Notes under the pieces: generated by a model
What the model saw: the letters and a program-made list of their open reading frames with translations, nothing else
Told to the model about the DNA's origin: nothing
The model's database searches: none
Shown here: piece by piece, positions 49,716 through 60,226 of the stretch
Layout: the number at the start of each line of letters is the position of its first letter
Numbering within the stretch: the stretch's first letter is position 1
Program-made: the position numbers and the translations under genes
Assembly (NCBI GenBank): GCA_002030015.1
Contig: LQBH01000010.1
Span: 1-64,000 of the forward strand
Length of the DNA stretch: 64,000 bases
Source of the DNA: a delta proteobacterium MLS_D
GTDB taxonomy: Bacteria > Desulfobacterota > Syntrophia > Syntrophales > UBA2210
Direction: 5' to 3'

Positions 49716-52577
49716 ATGGACGACCAGCCTCTCTACAACAGCAGAATCATAAGCAATTTCGTTGAATTTCTGAATGCAGAGCGACCCCGACTGGACACCC
49801 GGGACATCCTGGCGAAATCGGGCATTCCGTCGTACGAACTGGAGGACGAGGGCCACTGGCTGACCCAACGCCAGGTTGACGCCTTTCACGATACCCTGAT
49901 GGAAAAGACGAATGATCCGTCGCTCTTCCGGGAAGCGGGACGCTACATGGTGTTCTCCCGGTCGGCCCGGGTGTTCCGCCAGCTTCTGGTCGGGTTTATC
50001 ACCCCCATACAGGCCTACATGATGCTGAGCAAGGTCGCTTCCTATCTGAACCGCGGCGCCTCGTTCAAGGCCGTCAAAATCGACCGGAACACGGTTGAAA
50101 TCACCTGCCGGCCTTTTGAAGGGGTATATTTCAAACCGTACCAGTGCGAGAACAACAAGGGCAGCTTCGAAGCAGTTGCTGAATTCTTCTGTCACAAACG
50201 GCCTGTCCTGGAACATCCCGAATGCCTGCACCGCGGCGGTAGCTGCTGCCGGTACATCCTCAGATTGCAGGCGTCTGAGCACACCAGGTGGCGCCGCATA
50301 AGCAACTACCTCGGAATCGGTTCGGTTGCGGTTCTGGGCATCAGCCTGTTTTTTCTCACTCCCGCACAGGTCATCGGAACCGCGCTGACCCTGGCGGGAC
50401 TGGTGACAGTCGCGGCTTTCCGTACCCAGCACCTGGAAAAAAAAGACGCCTACGAAAAGCTGACCGCCCAGGGCGACGCCGCGAACCGCCTGCTCGAACA
50501 GATAACCATAGGCTACAACAACGCCCTGCTCGTCCAGGAAATCGGTCAGGCCGTCTCCAGTATTCTCGACATAGAAAAGCTGATGGGCGTTGTCATGGAG
50601 ACCTTGCGAAAACGGCTCAACTTCGACCGTGCGATGATCATGCTTGCTGATTCCGACAAGACGTACCTCGTCTACACAAGTGGGTACGGGTACGACCCCG
50701 AAGTGGAATCCATTCTGAAAACAACCAACTTCCGTCTGGACAACCCCCGCTCGCGGGGTCCCTTCGTCGTCGCCTTCAGAGAGCAGCGCCCCTTTCTCGT
50801 GGATGATGTCGACAACCTGAAAGATGAAATATCCCCACGGACCCTCGAGTTCATACGGAGTTTCAACGTCAGGTCATTCATCTGCGTTCCCATCGTCTAC
50901 GAGGACAAGTCGGAAGGCGTTCTGGCAGTCGATAATTATCATACCAAGCGGTCTCTCAATCAGACCGAGGTCAATCTTCTTATGGGCGTCGCCCGGCAGA
51001 TCGCCGTCAGTATCAATAATGCCCGGTCGCTTCGCCGGATCATGGAAAGCGAGGAACGATTCCGCAGGCTCAGTGAGAATTCTCCGGATATCATTTACAC
51101 CACTGATGAAACGGGCGTTATAACCTACATCAGTCCCGCCGCCCGGAATATTCTGAAATATGAGCTCGGCGAGATGCTGGGTCGCACCTTTGCCGAATTT
51201 TCTCCGGGCGATGACGTGGATGCGATCAGCCGGCCTTCCCGCCGAATACAGCAGGGAGAATCAAAAAAGACAAATTTCGAGGTGCGTCTCACCGCTAAAA
51301 ACGGCGTTGAAAAATTATTTTACATGAGCGGCGCCCCCAACTTCAACGCCCGCGGAGAAATGTCGGGAATCGTCGGCACCCTGAAAGACATCACCGAACA
51401 GCGCACGCTGGAACAGCAGCTGCATCACGCCGAACGAATGAACGCCCTGGGCAGGCTCACCGGCGGTATTTCCCACGATTTCAATAATATTCTGCAGGCC
51501 ATCATGTCGTACCAGCAATTATTGACGGCGAACAAGACATCCGCCGATCCGGATTGGCGCTTTCTCGCCCAGATCGGCGAACTTACAAAGCGCGCGACGG
51601 ACCTGGTGGGACGGCTCCTCGTTTTCAGCAGAAAAGTGGAGAGCAGACTGGAACCGCTCGACATGAACCGTGAGATCACCAATATTTACGAACTCCTGCG
51701 CGGGACCCTTCCGAAAAACATCGTGCTCACTCTGGATCCTGCGGAGGATCCGTGTATCATACACGGCGACAGGGGACAGCTGGGACAGGTCATCATGAAC
51801 CTGGCCGTCAACGCCCGCGATGCCATGCCCGACGGGGGTGAACTAAAGATAAGCACGGGCATCGTGATTTTCGAACAGGACCGCTATTACAGAAACGTCC
51901 GGATGAACGCGGGTGAGCATGTGCTTCTCACGGTTTCTGACACGGGACAGGGCATCGAGCGGAAGCACCTGGACCATATTTTCGAACCCTATTTCACCAC
52001 GAAAGAAACGGACAAAGGAACGGGCATAGGCCTCTCCGTGGTCTACGGGATCATCAAGAATCACGGTGGTTTTATTTTCTGCGATTCCGAACCGGGACGG
52101 GGAACAACCTTCGAAATATATCTGCCCAAAGCCGAAGAAGAATATGTTTTCGACACCTTCGAAGACACAGGTAAAAAAAAGGCGCCCTGCAGGGGGAACG
52201 AAACGATTCTGATGGTCGACGACGAGCCGTCCCTGCTCGAAACGGGCCGGGAGCTGTTTTCACTTCTCGGGTACTCGGTACTCACGGCCGAGTCGGGAGA
52301 AAGCGCCCTGGCAATTATCGAACGGGAACAAGGAGGCATCGATATGGTCGTTCTGGACCTGATGATGCCGGGCATGAGCGGAGAACAATGCCTGGCGGAA
52401 ATAAAGAAGATCGCGCCCTCCATGAAAGTGGTGGCGGTCAGTGGCTATTCCGGCGTCACAGTTCGGGAAGACATTATCCGGAAGGGCGCCGTCGACTTTC
52501 TCCAGAAGCCGTACCTCGTCGAAACTCTAAGCGCGAGAATCCGCGAGATTTTCGATCACTCCGGCCGGTCTTCGTAG
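49716..52577 (+). CDS. hybrid histidine kinase (Cys-containing sensor, GAF, PAS, kinase, receiver)
   Basis: A 953-residue hybrid kinase starting at ATG 49716, with GGAAAG upstream. Order: an N-terminal sensor region (1-185) with Cys159, Cys170, Cys177 and Cys178 (FFCHKRP, HPECLHRGGSCCRY), resembling the ends of V4R-like small-molecule domains. Two membrane helices (about 198-235) follow, then a GAF domain (about 275-430) and PAS (440-565). The kinase core has His587 in RLTGGISHDFNNIL, NLAVNARDAMPDG and GTGIGLSVVYGI. The C-terminal receiver has Asp881 in VVLDLMMPGMSG. The sensor part precedes the helices and has no signal peptide, so it is probably cytoplasmic. Its end overlaps the convergent methyltransferase gene by 22 bp. 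Confidence 0.9.
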   Translation: MDDQPLYNSRIISNFVEFLNAERPRLDTRDILAKSGIPSYELEDEGHWLTQRQVDAFHDTLMEKTNDPSLFREAGRYMVFSRSARVFRQLLVGFITPIQAYMMLSKVASYLNRGASFKAVKIDRNTVEITCRPFEGVYFKPYQCENNKGSFEAVAEFFCHKRPVLEHPECLHRGGSCCRYILRLQASEHTRWRRISNYLGIGSVAVLGISLFFLTPAQVIGTALTLAGLVTVAAFRTQHLEKKDAYEKLTAQGDAANRLLEQITIGYNNALLVQEIGQAVSSILDIEKLMGVVMETLRKRLNFDRAMIMLADSDKTYLVYTSGYGYDPEVESILKTTNFRLDNPRSRGPFVVAFREQRPFLVDDVDNLKDEISPRTLEFIRSFNVRSFICVPIVYEDKSEGVLAVDNYHTKRSLNQTEVNLLMGVARQIAVSINNARSLRRIMESEERFRRLSENSPDIIYTTDETGVITYISPAARNILKYELGEMLGRTFAEFSPGDDVDAISRPSRRIQQGESKKTNFEVRLTAKNGVEKLFYMSGAPNFNARGEMSGIVGTLKDITEQRTLEQQLHHAERMNALGRLTGGISHDFNNILQAIMSYQQLLTANKTSADPDWRFLAQIGELTKRATDLVGRLLVFSRKVESRLEPLDMNREITNIYELLRGTLPKNIVLTLDPAEDPCIIHGDRGQLGQVIMNLAVNARDAMPDGGELKISTGIVIFEQDRYYRNVRMNAGEHVLLTVSDTGQGIERKHLDHIFEPYFTTKETDKGTGIGLSVVYGIIKNHGGFIFCDSEPGRGTTFEIYLPKAEEEYVFDTFEDTGKKKAPCRGNETILMVDDEPSLLETGRELFSLLGYSVLTAESGESALAIIEREQGGIDMVVLDLMMPGMSGEQCLAEIKKIAPSMKVVAVSGYSGVTVREDIIRKGAVDFLQKPYLVETLSARIREIFDHSGRSS

Positions 52578-53440
52578 GGCCTCATTCCCCGGGCCATGAT
52601 AAGGGGCGTATAGGTGAACCGGCGCGGGTTGGAAAAAAACATCCTGAAATCATCCCTGAACGCATCCGCACCACCCGGGTATCCGTCAAAGAGAGCGGGC
52701 AGTCTTACTATGCCCACGTCGATTTTTTTCATCCAGTTGAACAGGTCCTCCTGCCGTGTCTCGCCGTAGATCAGGTGATGCGCGACGAGGTTCATCTCGA
52801 TATTGACATACTTTCCGTCATAGAGGTGGGAGTAAAGTTTCCGGCCGGCGTAAACGTCGAAATTATAGTCCTCGTCCAGGCGCGACGCCAGATTCACCAG
52901 TATGTTCTCAATTGCTCCCGGCAACTCGTAATGATTGAGACAGATGCCGTCGAGATCCATCAGGCACAGGCATCCTCCCGGTTTAAGCAGCGGCCGCAGC
53001 AGGCGGACGATCTCCGGGCTTTCCCGGCTGAAATATTCGAGAATAAAACGCACCCAGATGACATCGAAACCGCCCGGTATGTCCAGCGGCCGCGTCAGGT
53101 CGCCCCGGATGAATTCGATGCCCTGTCGTCCACCGTAATGCCGCTTCGCGTAATCCAGCCGTTCCTCCGAGGCATCAACGCCAACGACAAAGCCATCCGA
53201 CCCAACAATGGAATGCAGGATCGAAGTGGTTTTTCCCGAACCGCACCCCAGATCGAGAACGCGCATCCCGGATTGCACTCCGCACCAGGCAGCCTGTTCC
53301 CTGACCGCCCGGGGATCGGTTTTTATCTCCAGGCGGAGTGCCTCGTCCTCGTTTTCCATGAGATACCCGCGACGCGTCGCTTCCATCACGCCTTCCGCCC
53401 TTTCTTCGGAAACACCAGCCGCGATGTTCCCGTCGGTCAC
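52556..53440 (-). CDS. class I SAM-dependent methyltransferase
   Basis: A 294-residue methyltransferase. The GTG at 53440 is chosen because it forms a GTGA overlap with the stop of the PhzF gene; the frame stays open further upstream inside phzF. SAM motif I is RVLDLGCGSGKTTSILHSIV, then VVGVDASEERLDYAKRHYGG and FIRGDLTRPLDIPGG. RLLRPLLKPGGCLCLMDLDG marks the following strands. The C-terminal third (from about 190) is a longer lid region without known motif. The acceptor is unknown. Co-translation with the PhzF-like isomerase suggests a shared small-molecule pathway. Confidence 0.85.
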   Translation of the reverse strand: MTDGNIAAGVSEERAEGVMEATRRGYLMENEDEALRLEIKTDPRAVREQAAWCGVQSGMRVLDLGCGSGKTTSILHSIVGSDGFVVGVDASEERLDYAKRHYGGRQGIEFIRGDLTRPLDIPGGFDVIWVRFILEYFSRESPEIVRLLRPLLKPGGCLCLMDLDGICLNHYELPGAIENILVNLASRLDEDYNFDVYAGRKLYSHLYDGKYVNIEMNLVAHHLIYGETRQEDLFNWMKKIDVGIVRLPALFDGYPGGADAFRDDFRMFFSNPRRFTYTPLIMARGMRPYEDRPE

Positions 53441-54222
53441 AATCGTATCGTCCCCTCCGAGTAGATCGCCGCTTCGCCCGATATAGCGACCCGATCGCCC
53501 AGCGATGAACACCACAACTCTCCGCCGCGCTTCGAGACCTGCACGGCGTGCAGTTTTGTCTTTCCAAGTACCCGTGCCCAATACGGCGCGAGGACACAGT
53601 GGGACGATCCCGTCACCGGATCCTCCGGAACGCCGACGCGGGGCGCGAAAAACCGCGACACAATATCGCTTTCGTCGCCCCGGGCGGTTATGATGACGCC
53701 CCGAAAGGGTACCTGTTCCAGGACGGTCATGTCGGGTCGAGCGGCCCGAACCGCATGCTCATCGTCCAGAACGACGAGGAGGTCCTCCTCTGATTCAAAG
53801 ACGCTCCGGGGTGTAACGCCCAGGGCATCTTCAAGCCCCGGAGGAACGCCGGCGGGCCGCGTTGACCGTGCGGGGAAATCCATGACAAAGAGCTCACCCC
53901 GGCTGGTCACGGCGAGCCGTCCGCTCCACCTCGTCCGGAACAGAACTTCGTCGCCGGTCCACCCCCGGCGGGTCATGACGACAAAGGCGGCCGCCAGTGT
54001 CGCGTGCCCGCAGAGAGTGACTTCCGTTGTCGGAGTAAACCATCGCAGGTCAAACCCATCGTCGGCAGGCACAAGAAAGGCCGTTTCCGAAAGGTTGTTT
54101 TCCATGGCGATCGACTGCAACAGCCCGTCGTCGATCCAGTGGTCCAGGATGCAGACTGCCGCCGGATTGCCACTGAACACCGTCGACGTGAAGGCATCGA
54201 TGTGGTATAAGGGGATATTCAT
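53437..54222 (-). CDS. PhzF-family isomerase/epimerase
   Basis: A 261-residue PhzF-fold protein starting MNIPLYHIDAFTSTVFSGNP at ATG 54222. The family hallmark GNPAAVCIL and the catalytic Glu in NNLSETAFLV are present, together with RWFTPTTEVTLCGHATLAAA and the C-terminal EDPVTGSSHCVLAPYW. PhzF isomerises a dihydroanthranilate in phenazine synthesis, but most family members are uncharacterised and no phenazine genes are here. It overlaps the methyltransferase by 4 bp. Confidence 0.9.
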   Translation of the reverse strand: MNIPLYHIDAFTSTVFSGNPAAVCILDHWIDDGLLQSIAMENNLSETAFLVPADDGFDLRWFTPTTEVTLCGHATLAAAFVVMTRRGWTGDEVLFRTRWSGRLAVTSRGELFVMDFPARSTRPAGVPPGLEDALGVTPRSVFESEEDLLVVLDDEHAVRAARPDMTVLEQVPFRGVIITARGDESDIVSRFFAPRVGVPEDPVTGSSHCVLAPYWARVLGKTKLHAVQVSKRGGELWCSSLGDRVAISGEAAIYSEGTIRL

Positions 54223-54290
54223 ATACACCGCTCCCTGTTGTTCTGTAACGTCGCGCCGGCCGAAGAAAATATTCCGCCGGCAAGCCGGAC

Positions 54291-55100
54291 TCAATCGGCC
54301 TTGTGCAGGTGGACATCCTGTTGCGGGAAAGGAATGGAAATACCCTCGGCGTCAAAGCGCTTCTTGATCCGTTCCTGTGTATCGAATAAAACACCCCAGT
54401 AATCACCGCTTTTTACCCAGGGCCGCACGGCAAAATCCACGCTGCTGTCGGAAAGCGACAGTACGGCGACGGTGAACGCCGGATCGGAAAGAACGCGGTC
54501 ATCCCCGGTGAGAATTTCTTCCAGCGTTTTTCGAACCTTGTCCAGATCGTCACGGTAACTCACGGAAGCGACCAGGTCCACACGGCGTTGATCCTTCGCC
54601 GAGTAATTGGTGATATTATCGGACGTCAACTTCGCGTTCGGCACGATGATACGCTTGTTGTCCGGCGATTTCAGCCCCGTGGTGAAAATGCCGATGTCCT
54701 CCACCGTTCCGCCTGTGCCGGCCGCCTCGATGTAGTCCCCGACCTTGAATGGTTTAAAGATCACCATCAGGACACCGGCGGCGAAATTGGCCAGTGATCC
54801 CTGCAATGCCAGGCCGATAGCGAGACCGGCGGCGCCGACCACCGCTATAAAGGAAGCCGTCTGCACGCCCAGCTTCCCCACGGCCGCGATAATGACGAAA
54901 GCCAGCACGGCGACGTAGGTAACGCTCGCCGTGAAAGAGATCAGCATCTCGTCCACGTTGCTCTTTTCGAGAACCCGCCTGATCAGTGCCCGAATAGCCT
55001 TCGCCGCGAAATACCCGATGATGAGTATCGCCGCGGCGCCGATTACCCTGAACCCGTACAACGCAACCCATGCCTGAATAGTTCCCGTCATCTGTTCCAT
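54291..55100 (-). CDS. mscS: small-conductance mechanosensitive channel (MscS family)
   Basis: A 269-residue channel, close to the length of Escherichia coli MscS (about 286). Three N-terminal helices (about 15-35, 55-75 and 82-110) end in the pore helix AAGLAIGLALQGSLANFAAGV, shown here from its A/G-rich face GLAIGLALQGSLANFAAG. The cytoplasmic vestibule follows, with VGDYIEAAGTGGTVEDIGIF. ATG 55100 is preferred over GTG 55103 because it has better spacing from AGGAGG. The channel releases solutes on hypo-osmotic shock. Confidence 0.93.
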   Translation of the reverse strand: MEQMTGTIQAWVALYGFRVIGAAAILIIGYFAAKAIRALIRRVLEKSNVDEMLISFTASVTYVAVLAFVIIAAVGKLGVQTASFIAVVGAAGLAIGLALQGSLANFAAGVLMVIFKPFKVGDYIEAAGTGGTVEDIGIFTTGLKSPDNKRIIVPNAKLTSDNITNYSAKDQRRVDLVASVSYRDDLDKVRKTLEEILTGDDRVLSDPAFTVAVLSLSDSSVDFAVRPWVKSGDYWGVLFDTQERIKKRFDAEGISIPFPQQDVHLHKAD

Positions 55101-55669
55101 CACACTCCTCCTGCATCATGTTCACTGTGTCGCGTTGACATAGCGCCGTTCCACAGGAACAGCGTCCCTCGAGACATCGTTAATCTCTCCAAGCGTCTTT
55201 GCGGATCAACGAATCGAGACCCTCCAGGCATCCCGGCCGCGGGTTTCAAACAATTCCCTTCGCCGTCGAGAAGTGCTCCGTTGCGGATCACAATCCACCA
55301 GGTCGTTCAGCACGGCGCCGGGATATTCGTTCCCGCTGTTCGCTCGTCAGCGTTGATACAGGGAATCCACTCGAGAAAATATAATGAAAATAATATTATT
55401 TCAAACATTAAAATACTGTTTTCGGCGGGCCGGACCTTTGATGCGCATACCGCCGAGCGCGTCGCCCACTGACACGGACGGCTTTGACGCGACAGCGTGA
55501 GAACAACTCCAGAAAATGTATTGCCAAATGACACGATCCTTGTTCTAATGCGGGGTCAATGTCCCGCCGGGTGCCCCCGTAAAACATGAAATTTCAAAGG
55601 CGGCGGTCGTTTCACCCGGCTTCGACCCCCTGAAACAGCACGCAGGCCCGGCCGCCATGGAGGTAAAGC
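55101..55669. other. 569-bp promoter interval between mscS and transketolase
   Basis: No convincing gene. It contains a conspicuously AT-rich patch (about 55375-55425, aaaatataatgaaaataata) in otherwise GC-rich DNA, a likely promoter region for the rightward transketolase operon. No riboswitch was recognised. Confidence 0.45.
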
Positions 55670-57751
55670 ATGACATCCGATGAAGCAGTTTCCATGAACG
55701 ACACCATCAACACGCTCCGGTTTCTCGCCGTTGACGCCATCGAAAAGGCCCGGTCGGGGCATCCCGGACTTCCCCTGGGAAGCGCCCCCGCGGCCGCCGT
55801 GCTCTGGCTGAACCACCTGCGTCACAATCCGGTCAACCCGCGCTGGTACAACCGGGATCGTTTCGTGCTGTCCGCGGGTCACGGCTCCATGCTCCTCTAC
55901 GGACTGCTTCACGTGACGGGATACGACCTCTCACTGGACGATATCCGGGCGTTCCGCGCGTGGAAAAGCAGGACACCGGGACATCCGGAATACGGTCATA
56001 CGCCGGGAGTGGAGGTCACCACCGGCCCCCTGGGTCAGGGCATCGCCAACGCCGTGGGAATGGCCGCGGCGGAGGCCTTTTTGTCCGCCCGCTACAACCG
56101 GCCCGGGTATCCCCTGGTCGATCACCATACCTACGTCATCGCGGGCGACGGTGACCTTATGGAAGGAGTGTCCCGCGAGGCCTGCTCCCTGGCGGGTCAT
56201 CTGCGCCTGGGAAAACTCATCATGCTGTATGACGACAATAAAATATCCCTCGCCGGAACGACATCCCTCTGCTTCACCGAAGACGTAAAGCAAGGCTTCG
56301 AGGCGGCTGGATGGCAGGTACAACAAGTCGACGACGGAAACGACGTCCAGGCCCTGGACAAGGCTATCGCGGCGGCGAAGGTCGACAGGTCCCGCCCCTC
56401 CCTTATCGCCGTTAGAACCATCATCGGTTATGGATCACCGAAAAAACAGGGTACCTTCGGCGCGCACGGCTCCCCCCTGGGCAACGAGGAAGTCGCGGCG
56501 GCGAAACGCCGTCTCGGCTGGCCCGAATCGCCGGACTTTTATGTACCCGACACCGTCCACCGCGTGACGGCGTCATGCCGCGAAGAGGGCGCCAAAGCCG
56601 AATCAGCGTGGCTCGACCTCCTGGAACGATACCGCGCGGCCTTCCCCGGCGAAGCCGCCGAATTCGACCGGACAGTGGACGGACGTCTGCCCGAAAAGTG
56701 GGAGACGGCCCTTCCCTCCTTCGACGACCGGAAAGATGCGAACATAGCCACCAGGAAAGCCTCGGAAGAAGTGATGCAGGCACTCGGCGCCGTTCTTCCC
56801 GAACTGGCGGGAGGCACGGCAGACCTGAATCCGTCTACGCTTGCCTGGATAAAAGGGGGAGGCGATTTTCAGTCGCCTGAAACAACCCCTGCCGAGGGCG
56901 TCCAGGGTTCCGCCGGCGGTCCCTGGGGATACGAAGGCAGAAATATACATTTCGGTGTCCGCGAACACGCCATGGCCGCCATAGCTTCGGGCATGGCCCT
57001 CCACGGCGGCGTCATTCCCTTCACGGGCACTTTTTTCACTTTTTCCGATTACATGCGTCCTTCAATCCGCCTGGCGGCGCTTATGGGCATCCGTGTTATT
57101 TATGTCTTTTCTCATGACAGCATCGGCGTCGGCGAAGACGGTCCCACGCATCAGCCGGTTGAGCAGCTTATGAGCCTGCGCTGCATGCCGAATCTTTCGG
57201 TCATCCGGCCGACCGACGCGACGGAAACAGTCGAAGCCTGGCGTCTCGCCCTGACCCGTAGAGACGGCCCCACGGCCCTTGTGCTTTCCCGGCAGGGGCT
57301 GCCCGTGCTGGATCGAAGCCGCCTCGGGAGTGCGGAAGGAGCCAGGCGGGGCGGATACGTGCTCTGGGAATCGTCCGACACAACGCCTGATGTTATTATC
57401 ATGGGTACGGGTTCCGAATGCGCCGTGGCTCTCGCCGCCGGCGAAGCACTGGCCCGGGATAACATCGCCGTTCGGGTGGTGAGCCTGCCGAGCTGGGATA
57501 TTTTTGACCGTCAGCCTCGTGATTACCGGGACGCGGTGCTGCCGCCCGGCGTGAACAATCGGATAGCCGTGGAAGCCGGTTCTGTCATTGGATGGGAACG
57601 TTACCTGGGAAGTGAAGGAATCGCCGTCGGCATGGAAAGTTTCGGGGCGAGCGCGCCGGCCGACGTACTGTACGAACGGTACGGCATCACACTGGCGCGC
57701 ATTGTCGACGAGGCGAAAACACTTCTGAAAAAAGGAAACCCGTCGTCATGA
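55670..57751 (+). CDS. tkt: transketolase
   Basis: A 693-residue thiamine diphosphate enzyme that moves two-carbon units between sugar phosphates in the pentose phosphate pathway. The N-terminal domain has [51 protein letters not shown] and the ThDP/Mg motif [13 protein letters not shown]. The middle domain has [19 protein letters not shown] with the cofactor-activating Glu and [20 protein letters not shown]. The C-terminal domain is complete. It starts an operon and overlaps the isomerase gene by 4 bp. Confidence 0.96.
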   Translation: MTSDEAVSMNDTINTLRFLAVDAIEKARSGHPGLPLGSAPAAAVLWLNHLRHNPVNPRWYNRDRFVLSAGHGSMLLYGLLHVTGYDLSLDDIRAFRAWKSRTPGHPEYGHTPGVEVTTGPLGQGIANAVGMAAAEAFLSARYNRPGYPLVDHHTYVIAGDGDLMEGVSREACSLAGHLRLGKLIMLYDDNKISLAGTTSLCFTEDVKQGFEAAGWQVQQVDDGNDVQALDKAIAAAKVDRSRPSLIAVRTIIGYGSPKKQGTFGAHGSPLGNEEVAAAKRRLGWPESPDFYVPDTVHRVTASCREEGAKAESAWLDLLERYRAAFPGEAAEFDRTVDGRLPEKWETALPSFDDRKDANIATRKASEEVMQALGAVLPELAGGTADLNPSTLAWIKGGGDFQSPETTPAEGVQGSAGGPWGYEGRNIHFGVREHAMAAIASGMALHGGVIPFTGTFFTFSDYMRPSIRLAALMGIRVIYVFSHDSIGVGEDGPTHQPVEQLMSLRCMPNLSVIRPTDATETVEAWRLALTRRDGPTALVLSRQGLPVLDRSRLGSAEGARRGGYVLWESSDTTPDVIIMGTGSECAVALAAGEALARDNIAVRVVSLPSWDIFDRQPRDYRDAVLPPGVNNRIAVEAGSVIGWERYLGSEGIAVGMESFGASAPADVLYERYGITLARIVDEAKTLLKKGNPSS

Positions 57752-59454
57752 AAACAACTGTGCACCTTGCCGGATTCGACGACTACCGGTCCCTGATCAA
57801 CGACACAGTAGAAAACCTTCGAAAAGAATCCATCATCGAACGTATTCACGAAAAGGACCATACCGTCTGGAAGCCGGAACCAAAAGAAATCTCCAACCGC
57901 CTGGGGTGGCTCACGGCACCCGACGACATGAGTTCGGAAGTTGGAAGCATCAATCGTTTCGTCGCCGAGTGCCGTTCCGAAGGTTTCACAAACGCCGTCC
58001 TGCTGGGCATGGGAGGATCGAGCCTCGCGCCCGAAGTATTCCGCAGAACGTTCGGTTTTCGACACGATTATTTGGATCTCTCGATTCTCGACAGTACCGA
58101 TCCGGGCGCGATTCTTCATCACACGACCCGCATGAACCCGGCCCGGACGCTTGTCGTCGTATCTACCAAGTCGGGAACCACCGTGGAGACTCTGTCTCTT
58201 TTTAAATTGCTTTACACTCTCATCGCAGACGATCGGGGCGCGGCCGTGGCGGGAGATCACTTTACCGCCGTCACCGATCCCGGCTCACCCCTGGTCGGTC
58301 TCGCCGGGGAACGCGGGTTCCGACATGTTTTCCTCAACGATCCTGATACGGGTGGCCGGTACTCGGCCCTGTCCTTTTTCGGACTCGTACCGGCGGCTCT
58401 CTGCGGCATCGATATTTCTTACCTGCTGATCCGCGGGGCCGCGGCTGCCCGAAGTTTCGAAACAACGGGCGACATTTCCGAGACTACGAATCCCGCCGCT
58501 TTTCTCGGCGCGCTCCTGGGATCCCTTGCCATGGCCGGCCGCGACAAGCTCACGTTTCTTATATCACCGCAGGTGGAAAGCTTCGGCGCGTGGCTGGAAC
58601 AACTCATTGCTGAAAGCCTCGGCAAGGAAGGACGGGGTATTCTTCCCGTGGTGAATGAACCGGAAGCGCCCGTCGAAACCTACGGCCGGGACCGCCTTTT
58701 TCTGCATCTCAAACTCGCCTGGGACAGGTCGATTGATGAACGAGCCGACGCCCTGATCCGTGCCGGATACCCGGTCATCACGGTGACAATCAAAGATCTC
58801 TACGAACTGGGCGGGCAGTGTTTTTTCTGGGAGGCGGCTGTCGCCGTGGCGGGACAGGTCATGTCGGTCAACCCCTTCGATCAGCCTGACGTGGAAGCCT
58901 CAAAGCATCTCACGAGACTTTTCCTCGACGAGTACCGTGAAACCGGCCGGTTTCCACCGGAAGCGCCGTCACAGCAGGAAAACGGCATTACCGTATACGG
59001 CGGACCCGATGGGGCGGTCACGCTCCATGACGCCCTTGGAACGTTTCTCGGCCGGGTGCGGGAAGGGGCATACCTGGGCATACTGGCATTCCTGAAACAG
59101 AAGGCCGAGATCGACCGCGCGCTGGCCGAATTCCGCGAGGTCGTTCTCACGCGGTTTCACTGTTCCACGTCCGTCGGGTACGGCCCACGCTACCTCCATT
59201 CCACGGGACAATTGTACAAGGGTGACGGGGGATCGGGACTGTTCATCCTGTTTACGGCGAACGACGCACATGATATTCATATTCCCGACGAGGCGGACGA
59301 ACCGGACCCTTCGCTCTTTTTCGGCGTGTTGAAAACAGCCCAGGCACGGGCCGACCGAAGGGCTCTTCTGGAGGCGGGGAGACCGACGCTGGCAGTCCAC
59401 CTGGGGAACGATCCGGTCACGGGCATCCGCCGCCTGACTGAGCTGATCGCCTGA
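57748..59454 (+). CDS. pgi: phosphoglucose isomerase-like protein
   Basis: A 568-residue sugar isomerase of the type found as the second half of transaldolase/phosphoglucose isomerase fusions, here as a separate protein. Motifs include [39 protein letters not shown] and [10 protein letters not shown]; the C-terminal part holds [20 protein letters not shown] with the active-site His/Lys region. It probably interconverts glucose-6-phosphate and fructose-6-phosphate. No transaldolase domain is attached and none is in the window. The 4-bp overlap with transketolase links it to pentose phosphate metabolism. Confidence 0.88.
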   Translation: MKTTVHLAGFDDYRSLINDTVENLRKESIIERIHEKDHTVWKPEPKEISNRLGWLTAPDDMSSEVGSINRFVAECRSEGFTNAVLLGMGGSSLAPEVFRRTFGFRHDYLDLSILDSTDPGAILHHTTRMNPARTLVVVSTKSGTTVETLSLFKLLYTLIADDRGAAVAGDHFTAVTDPGSPLVGLAGERGFRHVFLNDPDTGGRYSALSFFGLVPAALCGIDISYLLIRGAAAARSFETTGDISETTNPAAFLGALLGSLAMAGRDKLTFLISPQVESFGAWLEQLIAESLGKEGRGILPVVNEPEAPVETYGRDRLFLHLKLAWDRSIDERADALIRAGYPVITVTIKDLYELGGQCFFWEAAVAVAGQVMSVNPFDQPDVEASKHLTRLFLDEYRETGRFPPEAPSQQENGITVYGGPDGAVTLHDALGTFLGRVREGAYLGILAFLKQKAEIDRALAEFREVVLTRFHCSTSVGYGPRYLHSTGQLYKGDGGSGLFILFTANDAHDIHIPDEADEPDPSLFFGVLKTAQARADRRALLEAGRPTLAVHLGNDPVTGIRRLTELIA

Positions 59455-59484
59455 ATCGTTCAGGAACAAGCCTGAGACAAGGCG

Positions 59485-60129
59485 GTGCGCACCGTGGAAC
59501 ATGCAGTTATATTCGAAACCATCACGATTGACCCCCCGTGGGACACGATCTACCGGCGTCTCGGCTACCGCCGGAAGACGACGGTACTCTCAAAAAGGGA
59601 TCGCGACACGATCGACCGTGCAATCGACATGGCCTGCACGCTCATCCATTTAAAAGGAGCGGCCCGTCGTATCGCCGTTGATCAACGGGATGAGTCCCGG
59701 GTTATTCTTGAAGGAGGAACGGTGTTCGCCGGTTCCCGTCTCGCGGCGCTTCTTCGGGACTGCGACGAAGTGTTGCTCATGGGCGCCACCACCGGCAATG
59801 ATATTCTCGACGCCGTGGCGGCCGACACCGAGGGAGAAAATCTGAGCCGCGCCGTCGTTCTCGACGCCGCCGCGAGCGAGATGGTCGACGCGGCACTGGA
59901 CTGGATCATGGTCTATTACATTAATCTCCTTCGAAGAGAAGGAAAACTGCTCCTGAAGAGGCGTTACTCGGCGGGATACGGAGACTTCGAACTGGAAAAC
60001 CAGCACGCCTTCTTCGACCTGCTGGAGCTCCGGCGCCTCGGAGTGTCCATCAACGACAAGTTTATCCTGGCGCCTGAAAAATCGGTGACAGCGGTAACGG
60101 GTATAGTGCGCGGCGGAAACCGGGAGTGA
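59485..60129 (+). CDS. stand-alone methionine synthase activation-domain protein
   Basis: A 214-residue cytoplasmic protein that corresponds to the C-terminal S-adenosylmethionine-binding reactivation domain of cobalamin-dependent methionine synthase. The hallmark RRYSAGYGDFELENQ (Arg160, Ser162, Gly164, Tyr165) is the SAM-contact motif of that domain, and VVLDAAASEMVDAALDW is also typical. In many anaerobes MetH lacks this domain and a separate protein supplies it. The start is GTG. It precedes metH by 97 bp on the same strand, and that MetH ends right after its B12 domain. This strongly suggests that the two act together. Confidence 0.82.
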   Translation: MRTVEHAVIFETITIDPPWDTIYRRLGYRRKTTVLSKRDRDTIDRAIDMACTLIHLKGAARRIAVDQRDESRVILEGGTVFAGSRLAALLRDCDEVLLMGATTGNDILDAVAADTEGENLSRAVVLDAAASEMVDAALDWIMVYYINLLRREGKLLLKRRYSAGYGDFELENQHAFFDLLELRRLGVSINDKFILAPEKSVTAVTGIVRGGNRE

Positions 60130-60226
60130 CAAAAGAAATCGCACGGTACCGGCGCGCCGAGAACTTCCGCCGGGTGCAGCTGGTCTGAAAGAAACGGCGG
60201 AACCGCCGACCAACGAGGTATCAACA

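Noticed and set aside
52388-53464. 358-residue plus-strand frame opposite the PhzF-linked methyltransferase
   Set aside because: Antisense to a methyltransferase with intact SAM motifs; no family features.
60130-60226. Possible cobalamin or SAM riboswitch before metH
   Set aside because: The 97-bp gap is too short for a cobalamin riboswitch and no conserved box could be recognised.
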